Notes under the pieces: model-generated | What the model saw: the letters and a program-made list of their open reading frames with translations, nothing else | The model's database searches: none | Told to the model about the DNA's origin: nothing | Program-made: the position numbers and the translations under genes | In this document: piece by piece, positions 18,750 through 28,510 of the stretch | How the letters are laid out: each line of letters begins with the position of its first letter | Numbering within the stretch: position 1 is the first letter of the stretch | Assembly: GCA_029959295.1 (NCBI GenBank) | Contig: JASCOH010000007.1 | Location: 186,001-250,000, forward strand | DNA: 64,000 nt | Origin: Flavobacteriaceae bacterium PS02334 | GTDB lineage: Bacteria; Bacteroidota; Bacteroidia; Flavobacteriales; Flavobacteriaceae | Direction: 5' to 3'

Positions 18750-18914
18750 TTTTGCGTGAAGGATTGAAGCAGAAAGCCCGGAGCAAAAAAGGATAAAATT
18801 TCTTGTTTAAAAATAGCAACCAGAGGAAGCTCATTTTTGAACTTAGAAATTTATTCTTTTTGTGAGGACTTGAAGTGAAAAGCGTGACCCGCTTTTTCTG
18901 CGGGTCACGCCCAA
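18750..18914 (-). repeat. Dispersed intergenic element, copy 1
   Basis: This fills most of the gene-free stretch 18606-18921. Its blocks recur in the same order and orientation at 32778-32919: GAAAGCCCGGA (here 18772-18782), GCAACCAGAGGAAGCTC (18816-18832), CTTTTTGTGAGGACTTG and a GCCCAAAA end. In transcription sense each copy begins right after the stop of a minus-strand gene. The rest of the gap holds only short TTATGAATTATGAG-type repeats and the -7 box. Confidence 0.6.
18882..18910 (-). terminator. Hairpin after the porin gene
   Basis: GCGTGACCCGC (18882-18892) is the exact reverse complement of 18900-18910 around a 7-base loop. It lies 11 bases beyond the porin stop. The T tract behind it is weak (CTTTTCACTT), so termination is probable but not certain. 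It is part of the dispersed element. Confidence 0.6.
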
Positions 18915-18921
18915 AATGTTT

Positions 18922-20880
18922 TTATGAGAAGAAATTCCAAACTAAACCGAAGCGGACAATAAAATCACGATAAGGATAATTTGGCGCAGAATAAAAATCG
19001 TTTCCAGTAAAACTGGAATTGAAATGTTCTGCTTTTAAGTAAATTCTTGTGTTTCTGACTTTTGCGTTTATGAAGAAATCAACCATTGGAAATCCACCGA
19101 TTTTCTTTTGGTTTTGAACATAAAATTCTCCAAGCATACCATTATAATCATCGGCATAATAGTTTGTGAAATAGCTAAATGTGATTCCGGTTTGGAAAAA
19201 TAATGCTTTTTTGAAAATGTGATCAGAATAATATAATGTGTTTCTGGTCAAAATCTGGGGAACGTTTAAAACATCATCGCTTTGATCTACTTTTTGGTAT
19301 AATACGGTATTATCTAAAGCCCATTTTCTGAATTTAAATTCTTTTGAAACTTTTACAGAAATATAATTGATTGTTTTTCCGTATTGATTTGGTGTTGAAA
19401 TCAGGGTGTCAACATTGGGATTTGAATCTGCAAAATAAAGATGATTGTCTAAAGTTGAAAGTTGCAAACTCGCATTTACCCATTGCGTATTTGCTGTGAA
19501 TTTGATAGAATTTATCTTTTCGTTTTGAAAATTATTTGACCAATTATAGTCTACATATGAACTTTGGAAAAGATTATAATTATGATCTGGAACTTTGCTT
19601 ATGTTTTGATATTGCGCTTCGATAGTATTTTTATCGTCGAATTTATATTTCAGATTCAAATCTAGATTGGACATTTTTTGATCTGAAATTGAAGTGGAAT
19701 ATAAGAATCTTCCGTTCCAATTGTTCTTTTGGTAAGAATATTGTCCGCCAACACTGTTGATTTCGTCACTCAGCAAATTTTGAATGGTACCTTCTGGCTT
19801 CACAATCGCGCGGTTGTAGTAATAATTATATCTGAAATCATCTATAAAAAACTGGAACTGGCCGAGCGTGCTATTTTCATAAGTAGCGCCTACTCGGTTA
19901 TACATTTTGTTGTATTTTGTCTGATCTTTCAAATTTGCACTCACGTAAGAATCTCCAAATCTTGAAATAATTCTGTCAGCACCAACTGTTGGGCTTATCA
20001 GCGTATTTATCGTAGTTTGGGTGTACTCAATAAATTTATTTTCATAATTAAATTGGTGGTTTACATAAAGGTTATTGCTTCCTTTTTCAGAATTTATTCT
20101 AAAAGAATGGTCGACAAAATAACGGTTTCCTTTGAGGAAAGATTTAGCATTTAAAAAATACACATCCAGCCTTTCTCTTCTCGTGAAGTTATCATCGTCG
20201 CCTTCAAAATCTTCAATATTGGTAATTCCTCCGTTTTCTCCGTTAGACAAATCTTGCCCTGCGAAATGTGCTTTTAGAAAATACCTGCCATTTTTGGTAT
20301 TGTAGCTGGTTAAAAATTTAAAGTTTCCATTGCTAGAAAGCTGGTTTACATATTTTCCTAAAGAACGAAGACCTCTGTAGCCAATTCCGAAATTGAGCCT
20401 TTCAGAAGTATTTAAAGTAATAAACGCATCAATCATCTGTCCTTGTTCCATAACTGTTTTAAAGTACAATTCAGTCATTGGAGTTGCCACGTTGTAATAT
20501 TTTATATCGTCAACTTGAAGGTAGTTAGAATGCTTTCCTGTAAAACCAATTTCTGGATATGGCGATGTATTCTTTAGTCCATAATCTAACGTTTGAAACG
20601 TCTGTCCTTCATTTGCGAAAGGTAGTATGCCAAAGTTATCTTTTCTGAGGTAATTGAATTTGTACTCTTTTTGAATCGTCAAAGAAGTATCGACATAAGT
20701 CGTATCATTTCGAAGCGATATTATTTTGTAAAGATCAATTGTCGCAATGGAATCAGACTTTGCAGGTTCGAGTTTATTTTTACCCTTAATCGCATTGTTT
20801 TCTTTTTTCCCTTGCGCCTTATTAGTTTGGGAATGCAGAAAAAGAGGAAATAAAAAAATGAAGAAAAAATACTTGGCCAT
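18922..20880 (-). CDS. Putative outer-membrane porin (Porin_10-like)
   Basis: A 652-residue exported protein. From the ATG at 20880 it begins with a signal peptide (MAKYFFFIFLFPLFLHSQ). A low-complexity Lys/Asn linker follows, then a long series of alternating beta strands rich in Tyr, Asn and aromatic residues. It ends in RFGLVWNFFS, the terminal aromatic signature of outer-membrane barrels. The pattern fits the Bacteroidota putative porin family; its substrate is unknown. The upstream extension to 20928 is rejected because the -7 box TATCTTTG at 20896-20903 falls inside it. Confidence 0.78.
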   Translation of the reverse strand: MAKYFFFIFLFPLFLHSQTNKAQGKKENNAIKGKNKLEPAKSDSIATIDLYKIISLRNDTTYVDTSLTIQKEYKFNYLRKDNFGILPFANEGQTFQTLDYGLKNTSPYPEIGFTGKHSNYLQVDDIKYYNVATPMTELYFKTVMEQGQMIDAFITLNTSERLNFGIGYRGLRSLGKYVNQLSSNGNFKFLTSYNTKNGRYFLKAHFAGQDLSNGENGGITNIEDFEGDDDNFTRRERLDVYFLNAKSFLKGNRYFVDHSFRINSEKGSNNLYVNHQFNYENKFIEYTQTTINTLISPTVGADRIISRFGDSYVSANLKDQTKYNKMYNRVGATYENSTLGQFQFFIDDFRYNYYYNRAIVKPEGTIQNLLSDEINSVGGQYSYQKNNWNGRFLYSTSISDQKMSNLDLNLKYKFDDKNTIEAQYQNISKVPDHNYNLFQSSYVDYNWSNNFQNEKINSIKFTANTQWVNASLQLSTLDNHLYFADSNPNVDTLISTPNQYGKTINYISVKVSKEFKFRKWALDNTVLYQKVDQSDDVLNVPQILTRNTLYYSDHIFKKALFFQTGITFSYFTNYYADDYNGMLGEFYVQNQKKIGGFPMVDFFINAKVRNTRIYLKAEHFNSSFTGNDFYSAPNYPYRDFIVRFGLVWNFFS

Positions 20881-20895
20881 TGAATTCAATTTGAG

Positions 20896-20903
20896 CAAAG
20901 ATA
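20896..20903 (-). promoter_or_regulatory. -7 promoter box of the porin gene
   Basis: The minus strand reads TATCTTTG, 15 bases before the ATG at 20880, matching TAnnTTTG. It supports the shorter start of the porin. Confidence 0.55.
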
Positions 20904-20923
20904 CTTTTTTTAAGCAAAATAAA

Positions 20924-20960
20924 AACATAAAAAAACCCGCTTTGGAAGCGGGTTTTAAAA
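20924..20960. terminator. Terminator of the susC/susD/lipoprotein operon
   Basis: AACCCGCTT (20934-20942) pairs with AAGCGGGTT (20946-20954). A runs lie on both sides, giving a T tract on the minus strand. It lies 22 bases after the lipoprotein stop and upstream of the porin promoter. Confidence 0.88.
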
Positions 20961-20976
20961 AAATTTATTTAAGAAA

Positions 20977-21837
20977 TTATTCAATATCTATACCATTGAA
21001 CACTTCTATTTTTGGAACTGAAGTATATCCACTCTCTCCTACTTTTGGTATTTGATAAGTTACATACAAAGTCACAACTCTAGTACATGGGTTAAATCTA
21101 GAAACTTGACCTGTGGTAGGAATTGCTCTTATTTGCCCAGCATTTGTAGTAGCACCTGCCACAAAACGTCCAGTTTGCTGAATTGAAAAACCAGAAATTA
21201 CAAAATTTGACTCATCAAAATTCAAAACAAAATTTGGAGATCTTGTAGTTCCGATATTATCTGACCAGAAATTTTTAATTGTAATCTGACTCGCTCCTGC
21301 AGCTGCTTTTTCAATCGTATGTATAGCTTCTAACCCACCATACCAATATGTATTTGACCTAAAATCGCCTTCTAAAGCCTCAACAGGGCATGACAATTTT
21401 ATATTAATAACATGCTTAGTATTAAAAACTGCTTGGGGCAAATCCGACTCAAGTGTAAAAGAAACTTTTTTACCTGACTCAATTGCTGGATCTTTAAAGA
21501 ATTCAATCTTAAATTCACCAACAGATTCACCATTCTCTAATATATCTGTATTATTCAAAATAACATAATCTTCTCCTAATACAGCTGTAGAATTCACAAG
21601 ATCAGGAACAATTTTAACTGTATGCGAGCCAGAAACAGCTGCAAAAGTACCAATTTTAACTGTAGTTACAACAGAATTAGTATTAGAGATCACAGACAAT
21701 TGTTGCTCACCGCCTTGATTTAAAAAGTTTAGTAAAGGAGCGCCGCCATAAACAACTTGACCATTATCATCTTCACTGCTGCAATTCAAAAGTGAAAGAG
21801 ACAATAGTGCAAACGCAAAATATTTAATATTTTTCAT
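20977..21837 (-). CDS. Surface lipoprotein of a SusC/SusD operon, unknown ligand
   Basis: A 286-residue lipoprotein. The signal peptide ends at LLNC (Cys19), followed by SSEDDN, an acidic export signal typical of Flavobacteriia surface lipoproteins. Residues about 35-150 look like a Calx-beta-type or immunoglobulin-like domain (VLGEDYVI, then IEFFKDPAIESGKKVSFTL). I do not recognise the C-terminal half. It follows susD after 25 bases, so it takes the place of SusE/SusF-type proteins. A substrate-binding role at the cell surface is inferred. Confidence 0.72.
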   Translation of the reverse strand: MKNIKYFAFALLSLSLLNCSSEDDNGQVVYGGAPLLNFLNQGGEQQLSVISNTNSVVTTVKIGTFAAVSGSHTVKIVPDLVNSTAVLGEDYVILNNTDILENGESVGEFKIEFFKDPAIESGKKVSFTLESDLPQAVFNTKHVINIKLSCPVEALEGDFRSNTYWYGGLEAIHTIEKAAAGASQITIKNFWSDNIGTTRSPNFVLNFDESNFVISGFSIQQTGRFVAGATTNAGQIRAIPTTGQVSRFNPCTRVVTLYVTYQIPKVGESGYTSVPKIEVFNGIDIE

Positions 21838-21862
21838 AATCTATATTAATTAATTATACTTA

Positions 21863-23353
21863 TTAATACCCAGGGTTTTGTTGAATCGTTGGGTTTCCAG
21901 AAACTTCTGATTGTGGTATTGGTAATGTGAATCTATAATCTCCATTTGAAAGTGTAGTTGGCAAAGATTTTATTTGATCATCTGTTGGATTTCTGTCAAT
22001 TGCTCTTCCTGCCAAATTCCCTAAGCGTTTAAGATCCAAATATCTAAATCCTTCGAAACATAGTTCTAGTCTTCTCTCGTCAATTAGACCTGCATAAGCA
22101 GCCGTAGGAGTAGCATAAACAGGTGTAGCAACCGGATTATCATTTCTTGCAGTTTTAACATCCCCAATGTAAGATGCTGCAGTAGATAAATCATTTTCAG
22201 CAATAGCACATTCAGCTAAAATGAAATAAATCTCAGAAAGCCTGAAAATTTTCAAGTCATTTCTTAAAGGCTGGCTTCCTTTACCAGGATATTTATTAAT
22301 TGGAATTATATCTTTAGCAATATAATCAACTCTAGTATCATAATCAGGATCTAAAACCTTAGTTATATCAACAAATTCGCTAACCCTTTTATCGCCTGGT
22401 ATAGAATTCAAAAGGTTAAATAAATTTCTTCCCATTTCTAAATATGCTCCACCAGTTGCATTTGTAGTATTAAAATAAAAAGCAGATGCAATATTTCCCC
22501 AAGTGCCCTCTTGAGGACGAGAAAGAGCAAAGATTACTTCACCTCTCTGTGTATCAGCCCACATTCTTTTGTATGGATTATTTGTTGCATTAACTGGCGT
22601 ATCTTTAACAATTGTTAAAGTTAATCCAGATTCGTTTTTTACTTTAAGAGCATATTCTTTAGCTAAATCATATTTTTTTCTATATAGAAACATTCTTGCA
22701 TAAAGAGCATTTATCATATCCTTATTAACATATTTGTATCTATTAGCATTAGCAACAGGCAAATCAACAAAGTTTTCATTAGCAAATTCTAAATCACTTT
22801 CAATTAGAGCATAAATTTCGCCATTAGAAACTCTTGGCAATTTTGTATTTAATTCAGGTACAAAATCTAAAAGCATTACACCAAGAGCACTATCATTTGA
22901 CATATCAGTAGAAAAATAAGAAAGCAATTGAAAATAAGAGAAAGCTCTTAAAACTCTAGCTTCTGCCAAAATTGATTTACTTTTAGGTGTTTCAGGAATT
23001 TTAACTGCTTGATCTAAAAGTCTATTTACACCATTTATCACAGTATAATTATTTATCCAAATACCAGCCGCATAGCCATCAGATTGGTTTAAGAAAAAAC
23101 GATGCAAACCAACGTCTTGACCACCATTATCAACACCAATACTTACTTCATCTGTAAATACTGAAGTAAAAGCAATATCATTTGAAACATCCAAATTAAT
23201 ATAAATTTGACCTTTAAGATATTGTTCTAAATCTGCTTCCGTTTTTAAATCCATTGGCAATTCTCCGTCTTGAATAATATTAATAGCATCATCACAAGAT
23301 GCCGTAAGAACCAGAGCCAAGGCAATCGTAAAAAGAATTTTTATTTTTTTCAT
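21863..23353 (-). CDS. SusD/RagB-family outer-membrane lipoprotein
   Basis: The lid of a SusC/SusD uptake complex. The 496-residue lipoprotein has a signal peptide ending at Cys20 (LTASC) followed by DDA. An N-terminal SusD-like domain follows (EADLEQYLKGQIYIN, then AEARVLRAFSYFQLLSYF), and a C-terminal RagB/SusD domain contains FRLSEIYFILAECAIAEND, RRLELCFEGFRYLDLKRLG and the final NPGY. It is 23 bases downstream of the susC gene. No glycosidase, peptidase or sulfatase gene accompanies it, so the nutrient is unknown. Confidence 0.94.
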   Translation of the reverse strand: MKKIKILFTIALALVLTASCDDAINIIQDGELPMDLKTEADLEQYLKGQIYINLDVSNDIAFTSVFTDEVSIGVDNGGQDVGLHRFFLNQSDGYAAGIWINNYTVINGVNRLLDQAVKIPETPKSKSILAEARVLRAFSYFQLLSYFSTDMSNDSALGVMLLDFVPELNTKLPRVSNGEIYALIESDLEFANENFVDLPVANANRYKYVNKDMINALYARMFLYRKKYDLAKEYALKVKNESGLTLTIVKDTPVNATNNPYKRMWADTQRGEVIFALSRPQEGTWGNIASAFYFNTTNATGGAYLEMGRNLFNLLNSIPGDKRVSEFVDITKVLDPDYDTRVDYIAKDIIPINKYPGKGSQPLRNDLKIFRLSEIYFILAECAIAENDLSTAASYIGDVKTARNDNPVATPVYATPTAAYAGLIDERRLELCFEGFRYLDLKRLGNLAGRAIDRNPTDDQIKSLPTTLSNGDYRFTLPIPQSEVSGNPTIQQNPGY

Positions 23354-23376
23354 AATAATATTTTTAATTTTTTTCT

Positions 23377-26300
23377 TTAGAATCTAACGCTTGTTCCAAA
23401 TGAAATAGTTCTTGGATTTGGATACCCCGTGATATAATAAGCAGAGGTACTTTCAGGATCAAATCCTCTCCATTTCGTCCAAGTAAGTAAATTTTCTCCT
23501 TGTACAAAGAATTTCAAGCTCGAAATAAAAGTTTTTTCCAAGAATTTAGCAGGGACATTATATCCTATAGATGTGTTTTTCAATCTCAAGAAAGAAGAAT
23601 CGAATAAGTATCTATCAGAATCTGAATCTTGAGTCAAATTTGCAGCTGTTAATGAAGGAAAATTAGAATGATTATCAGCGGTCCATGCATTTAACAAATC
23701 TGAAGAAAGATTATCATCACCAATTGATGTTGGATCATATGCCCAACGCAATTGGTTGTCATATCTCCATACATCTTGAGTCCAGCTAAACAATACATCC
23801 ATAAAGAATCCTTTATAGTCAGCATTAAATCCAAATCCTCCTTGATAAGCTGGAATAGAACTTTTACCAGTCAATCTTCTATCTGCAATTAAGTCAGGAT
23901 TCTCTGTTGGATTCCCATCCTTATCCATAAACAATAGGTTACCATTCGATTGATTAACACCAATATAAGGGACTAAATTAAACTCTCCCGCTTTTCTTCC
24001 AGATAAATAAACTAAGTTATTACCTGATTGATCACCTTCTCCAATTGAGATGATTTCATTCTTATTATATGATGCATTTGCAAATACAGACAATTTAAAA
24101 TCTTGTTCATTAAATATGTGGTATTTAAGCAATAACTCTACCCCACTATTTCTAAGTGTTCCATTATTACCATTTTGATCATAAGTACCAATTGCTGCAG
24201 ATCTTGGAATAGAATTATACAATTTTTCAGTTTGTTTTCTATAAACATCTATATTTCCTTCTAATTTGTTATTCATTACTCTGAAATCCAAACCAATATT
24301 TGTCTGAGAAATTTCTTCCCACATAAGTGATGGATATGCAAGATTCGCAATACCAATACCTGGATCATTATTATAACCTGATCCTACAATATTTAAATCA
24401 CGTACTAAATTTGTAGCAACAAATAAAGGATTTGTTCCATAAGCAGGTGCTAAAACGTTTTGATTACCTTGAGTTCCATATGAAGCTCTTAATTTCAACA
24501 ATGAAAAGGTAGAACCTTCCATAAAACTTTCTTGATCAATATTCCATCTACCAGATACAGACCAAAAAGTTCCCCATTTGTTTTCATCACTGAATCTATA
24601 AGTAGCATCTCTTCTAACTACCCCTGTAAATCCAAATTTGTCTTTATAGTCGTAATCAATATTTGCAAAATATGAAAGTGTACCTGCATTAACTTTAGAA
24701 GCACTAGTTGTAGATACATTTTGCGCTGGTATGTTTACACCATTTACAGTATCATAATACCCTGGAACATAGGGCGCATATCCTGTACCTGCACCTGCAA
24801 CATATGTTTTAGGATTCAATCCATTTTGTGTAAAACCACTAGCTATATAGTGAGATTTCATATATTCTAAATAAACTCCAGCATCAATCTTGTGATCACC
24901 AAATGCTTTTGAATAATTTAAACTTGAAATATTAGTAAAAGTAAAATCTTTAACAGAACTTCTAGTTTCGAATCCGCCAAAAGTTGGCACATTAGCACTT
25001 GATTTCTGAACTGCTAAAGCTAGATAAGAACCTGGATCTCTAGCAAATACACGATCAGTCTGCTTAAAATCAATAGCAGATTTATTAGTAAGTGTAAAGT
25101 CATCATTTATTTTAAATGAAGCAGAAATATTAGCCAAGATACTTGTTTCATCATACCAACTTGGCATGCTACGATCTCTCAAAATATCTTCCAAGACATA
25201 AGTATCATTTGCACCTGCAAATGTAGTACCAATCTTATCAAACAATTCTTGACCTGTAGCATATAGTCCAGCTTCAGCATATGGCAATCCCATTAAGCTT
25301 CCATGTAATGGATTTTGAATAGTATTATTATTTACTCCAGCGTTTGACTCTTGATTCAATTGATTTCTTCTTGAGAAACCAAGTGCTAGTTGTGAACTAT
25401 ATACAAATCTACCGTTACTTGATTTACCATTCAAATTATTACGCAATGTAAATCTTTTAAAATCTGTAGTAGGAACCATACCGCCTTGTTCAAAATAGCC
25501 TAATGAAGTATAGTTTGACACGTTATCACCTCCAAAAGAAATACCTAAATTATGTTGTTGCATAACCTCAGAACCAAAAAACACATCACTCCAATCTGTA
25601 TCAACACCATTATACTGAGCAATTTCTTCAGGTGACATTCGGGCACCTTTTCCAAGACCCGCTCTACTTTCAAGTGTAAGTATTTGTTTTACATCAGACA
25701 TATTATAGTTATTATCTGGCAAAGTACTTATACCAGTAGTAACATCATAAGTAATCTTCAAAGCAGAACCAAAAGCCGCTCTTTTAGTAGTTATAACAAT
25801 TACACCATTTGCACCTCTATTACCATATATAGAAGTAGCTGCCGCATCTTTCAAAATATTGATTGTTTCAATATCATTTTGATTCAAGTTTCTGAACTGA
25901 TTTCCATTTGTCGGAACTCCATCAATAACGATAAGAGGATCGGTAGCCGCATTTAATGACGAAACCCCTCTAATGAATGTATCAATTTTTGCAGAACCTG
26001 GAGAACCAGAAGAAGATAAAACTGTTAAACCTGGAGCAGTTCCTTGTAGTGAATTAAGGAAAGATGCATTAGGTCTGTTCTCTAATGTTTCAGAAGAAAT
26101 AGTCGTAACAGCAGAAGATGTAGAAGCTTTTGTTCTTGTTCTGTCATATCCTGTATTGACAACTTCCACAACATCTAATTCAGTTGCACTATCCTCCATA
26201 ACAACATTCACAGTATTAGAAGCACCTACAACAACAGTTTTTGTTGTATAACCTATAAAAGTAAAAACCAATGATTGGCCTTGGCCAGCAGTAATTGAAT

Positions 26301-26478
26301 ATTTCCCGTCTAAATCTGCCACAGCAACCTTAGAGGTCCCCTTTACTGCAACAGAAACTCCTGGCAATGGCAATCCATTTTCAGTAATTATTCCTGTAAT
26401 AGTTTTTTCTTGCGCAAACGAAAACTGCATTGAAAACGCTAGCAATAGCGTAAAAATCCATTTGAACTTCGATCTCAT
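23377..26478 (-). CDS. SusC/RagA-family TonB-dependent transporter
   Basis: An outer-membrane importer energised by TonB. The 1033-residue protein has a signal peptide (about 1-22, ending SFAQ). A carboxypeptidase-like domain follows (about 25-105, GIITENGLPLPGVSVAVKGT), then the plug domain with IRGVSSLNAATDPLIVIDGVP and DIETINILKDAAATSIYG, and a barrel ending TISFGTSVRF. It heads the operon with susD and a lipoprotein. It is divergent from rnhB, sharing a 196-base intergenic region. No sigma/anti-sigma pair or hybrid sensor is nearby to suggest its inducer. Confidence 0.96.
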   Translation of the reverse strand: MRSKFKWIFTLLLAFSMQFSFAQEKTITGIITENGLPLPGVSVAVKGTSKVAVADLDGKYSITAGQGQSLVFTFIGYTTKTVVVGASNTVNVVMEDSATELDVVEVVNTGYDRTRTKASTSSAVTTISSETLENRPNASFLNSLQGTAPGLTVLSSSGSPGSAKIDTFIRGVSSLNAATDPLIVIDGVPTNGNQFRNLNQNDIETINILKDAAATSIYGNRGANGVIVITTKRAAFGSALKITYDVTTGISTLPDNNYNMSDVKQILTLESRAGLGKGARMSPEEIAQYNGVDTDWSDVFFGSEVMQQHNLGISFGGDNVSNYTSLGYFEQGGMVPTTDFKRFTLRNNLNGKSSNGRFVYSSQLALGFSRRNQLNQESNAGVNNNTIQNPLHGSLMGLPYAEAGLYATGQELFDKIGTTFAGANDTYVLEDILRDRSMPSWYDETSILANISASFKINDDFTLTNKSAIDFKQTDRVFARDPGSYLALAVQKSSANVPTFGGFETRSSVKDFTFTNISSLNYSKAFGDHKIDAGVYLEYMKSHYIASGFTQNGLNPKTYVAGAGTGYAPYVPGYYDTVNGVNIPAQNVSTTSASKVNAGTLSYFANIDYDYKDKFGFTGVVRRDATYRFSDENKWGTFWSVSGRWNIDQESFMEGSTFSLLKLRASYGTQGNQNVLAPAYGTNPLFVATNLVRDLNIVGSGYNNDPGIGIANLAYPSLMWEEISQTNIGLDFRVMNNKLEGNIDVYRKQTEKLYNSIPRSAAIGTYDQNGNNGTLRNSGVELLLKYHIFNEQDFKLSVFANASYNKNEIISIGEGDQSGNNLVYLSGRKAGEFNLVPYIGVNQSNGNLLFMDKDGNPTENPDLIADRRLTGKSSIPAYQGGFGFNADYKGFFMDVLFSWTQDVWRYDNQLRWAYDPTSIGDDNLSSDLLNAWTADNHSNFPSLTAANLTQDSDSDRYLFDSSFLRLKNTSIGYNVPAKFLEKTFISSLKFFVQGENLLTWTKWRGFDPESTSAYYITGYPNPRTISFGTSVRF

Positions 26479-26653
26479 ATTATATTTATTTGAGTTAGTT
26501 ATCCTGCAAACTTCTTAATAATTTCTTAATTAAACAAATATTACTTCGGAATAATATTTTGAATTATGTTAAAAAAAGAAAGTAATTCTGCAACAAAATC
26601 ATATATATAATTCAAAAGACGAAAGAATATTCAATAGGTTGCGTCATTTTTTA

Positions 26654-26661
26654 TATTTTTG
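26654..26661 (+). promoter_or_regulatory. -7 promoter box of rnhB
   Basis: TATTTTTG matches TAnnTTTG and lies 13 bases before the rnhB ATG, implying a very short leader. No clear -33 element is seen. Confidence 0.5.
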
Positions 26662-26674
26662 CTAAAATTATATT

Positions 26675-27301
26675 ATGTTAATTAAATCTCACACAAGTTT
26701 TGACCTAGAATGCGGAACCGATGAAGCCGGGCGTGGATGTTTAGCTGGCCCAGTAACCGCTGCCGCTGTGTTATTGCCTGGTTCCTTTGTAAACGAAGTG
26801 TTAAATGATTCTAAACAATTATCAGAAAAAAAAAGAGATTTTCTACGTCCATTGATTGAAAATGAAGCAATTTGCTATTCCGTCACCCACATCGAACCCT
26901 TAATTATTGATGAAATAAATATTTTAAATGCATCCATTCACGCCATGCAAGAATGTATCAAAAAATTAAATCCCATACCAAATTATATTATAGTAGACGG
27001 AAATCGTTTCAAACCCGTAGAAAATATTCCACACAGCTGCATCATAAAAGGGGACAGTAAGTATTTAAGCATTGCAGCTGCTTCTGTTTTAGCAAAAACC
27101 TACCGTGATGAATATATGAATCAAATTCACGAAGAATTTCCAATGTATAATTGGAAACAGAATAAAGGCTACCCGACAAAAGAACACCGCGAAGCCATCA
27201 GAAGATATGGCACTACAAAATACCACAGAATGTCATTCCGACTTTTGCCAGAACAACTCGAATTAGATTTTATTGAAGAACTTAAACCGTCACTTCCTTA
27301 A
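26675..27301 (+). CDS. rnhB: Ribonuclease HII
   Basis: RNase HII cleaves RNA in RNA-DNA hybrids and removes misincorporated ribonucleotides. The 208-residue protein has the family signature [16 protein letters not shown] (about 10-25), with the catalytic Asp-Glu pair. The second acidic residue is in YIIVDGNRF and the [20 protein letters not shown] block follows. Its last 20 bases overlap the lipB 3' end on the opposite strand. Confidence 0.98.
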   Translation: MLIKSHTSFDLECGTDEAGRGCLAGPVTAAAVLLPGSFVNEVLNDSKQLSEKKRDFLRPLIENEAICYSVTHIEPLIIDEINILNASIHAMQECIKKLNPIPNYIIVDGNRFKPVENIPHSCIIKGDSKYLSIAAASVLAKTYRDEYMNQIHEEFPMYNWKQNKGYPTKEHREAIRRYGTTKYHRMSFRLLPEQLELDFIEELKPSLP

Positions 27302-28001
27302 AAGCAACAAATTCAGATTCAAAAAGTTCCGAAAAATATTTTTTGATTTTTTCTTTCACTTCTGCTTCGTCCACTTTTTCAACGCCAAGTTCGACGTTTA
27401 AAGTTGAAACCGCCTTGCCACGAATTCCACACGGAATAATATTGTCAAAATAGCCCAAATCGGCATTGACATTCAAGGCAAAACCGTGCATCGTCACCCA
27501 GCGCGAAGCACGAACGCCCATTGCACAAATTTTTCTAGCAAACGGAGTGCCAACGCCAAGCCAAACACCCGTTTCGCCTTCGCTTCTCGTGCCTATTATG
27601 TTATAGTCGGCCAAAACTCGAATAATCACTTCTTCCAGAAAACGCAGATATTTGTGAATGTCCGTAAAAAAATTCTCCAAGTCCAATATTGGATAACCCA
27701 CAATCTGACCCGGCCCGTGATAGGTAATATCGCCACCACGATTTATTTTATAAAAAGTAGCTCCTTTTGCCTCAAGCTGTTTTTCACTCAACAAAAGATT
27801 GCTAAAATCACCGCTTTTCCCCAAAGTATAAACGTGCGGATGCTCTACAAAAAGCAAATAATTCGGCGTTTCCAAATCAAGCTCCTCTCGCCTATTCCTG
27901 ATTTTTAAATCAACAATAGCTGCAAAAAGTTCTTCTTGATATTCCCAAGTCTCTTTGTAATCTTTCTGTCCAAAATCCAAAAGCTGAATTTTCTTGTTCA
28001 T
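27282..28001 (-). CDS. lipB: Lipoyl(octanoyl) transferase
   Basis: LipB transfers octanoyl groups from acyl carrier protein to lipoyl domains of 2-oxo acid dehydrogenases and the glycine cleavage H protein. The 239-residue protein shows the family motifs [21 protein letters not shown], the catalytic region [23 protein letters not shown] with its Lys and Cys, and [14 protein letters not shown]. It is convergent with rnhB with a 20-base overlap of coding ends, so no terminator fits between them. Confidence 0.97.
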   Translation of the reverse strand: MNKKIQLLDFGQKDYKETWEYQEELFAAIVDLKIRNRREELDLETPNYLLFVEHPHVYTLGKSGDFSNLLLSEKQLEAKGATFYKINRGGDITYHGPGQIVGYPILDLENFFTDIHKYLRFLEEVIIRVLADYNIIGTRSEGETGVWLGVGTPFARKICAMGVRASRWVTMHGFALNVNADLGYFDNIIPCGIRGKAVSTLNVELGVEKVDEAEVKEKIKKYFSELFESEFVAFKEVTV

Positions 28002-28070
28002 TTTTCTCGCACTTTATGAACCACAAAGTTACAAACTAATATCCTTAAAAATACCATAACGTTTTTTTGA

Positions 28071-28432
28071 AGCGAATGGTTAGTGAAGTTTCAGCAATCC
28101 ATTTTCCCGCTTTCTGCAGTAGCTTTTCTCCGTACCGGAAGAAAAGGCTACTACCGCCAATCGGGGCTAGTTAGAAATTCATGGCTTTGACGCAGTTTGT
28201 CGATTTTGATTGCTTTTTTTATTCTACCATATAAGGCATATAAGGGAATAGAACCGAGAAGAAATTGGAGCCTAAAAAACATAAAACCAAAACCCACAAA
28301 CCATTACATTTTTCTTATATGTCTTATATGGCAAAATACACAATCACTTCCCAAAGTTTACAAAAATAAAAGACCATTCTCAACTAGCCCTGCAGCAGGA
28401 AAATGGTTTCCAAAAATTCACTGACCATTCGC
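28071..28432. repeat. Foldback element: three nested inverted repeats
   Basis: The gene-free stretch 28002-28539 is mostly one foldback structure. Outer arms at 28072-28107 and 28398-28432 match in inverted orientation over about 30 of 36 positions (GCGAATGGT, CCATTTTCC). Middle arms at 28164-28172 and 28382-28390 match perfectly (GGGCTAGTT). Inner arms at 28227-28244 and 28314-28331 match 17 of 18. A local hairpin lies at 28120-28152 (GTAGCTTTTCT with AGAAAAGGCTAC). No convincing protein is encoded. It could be a MITE-like insertion, a structured RNA or an intergenic repeat. Confidence 0.7.
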
Positions 28433-28510
28433 TGCAAAAAGAAAAATAACTTTTTGAAATCGTGTTGTGACTTTCTGACTTTTGACTTTCTGACTTTGCA
28501 ACTTATTAAC

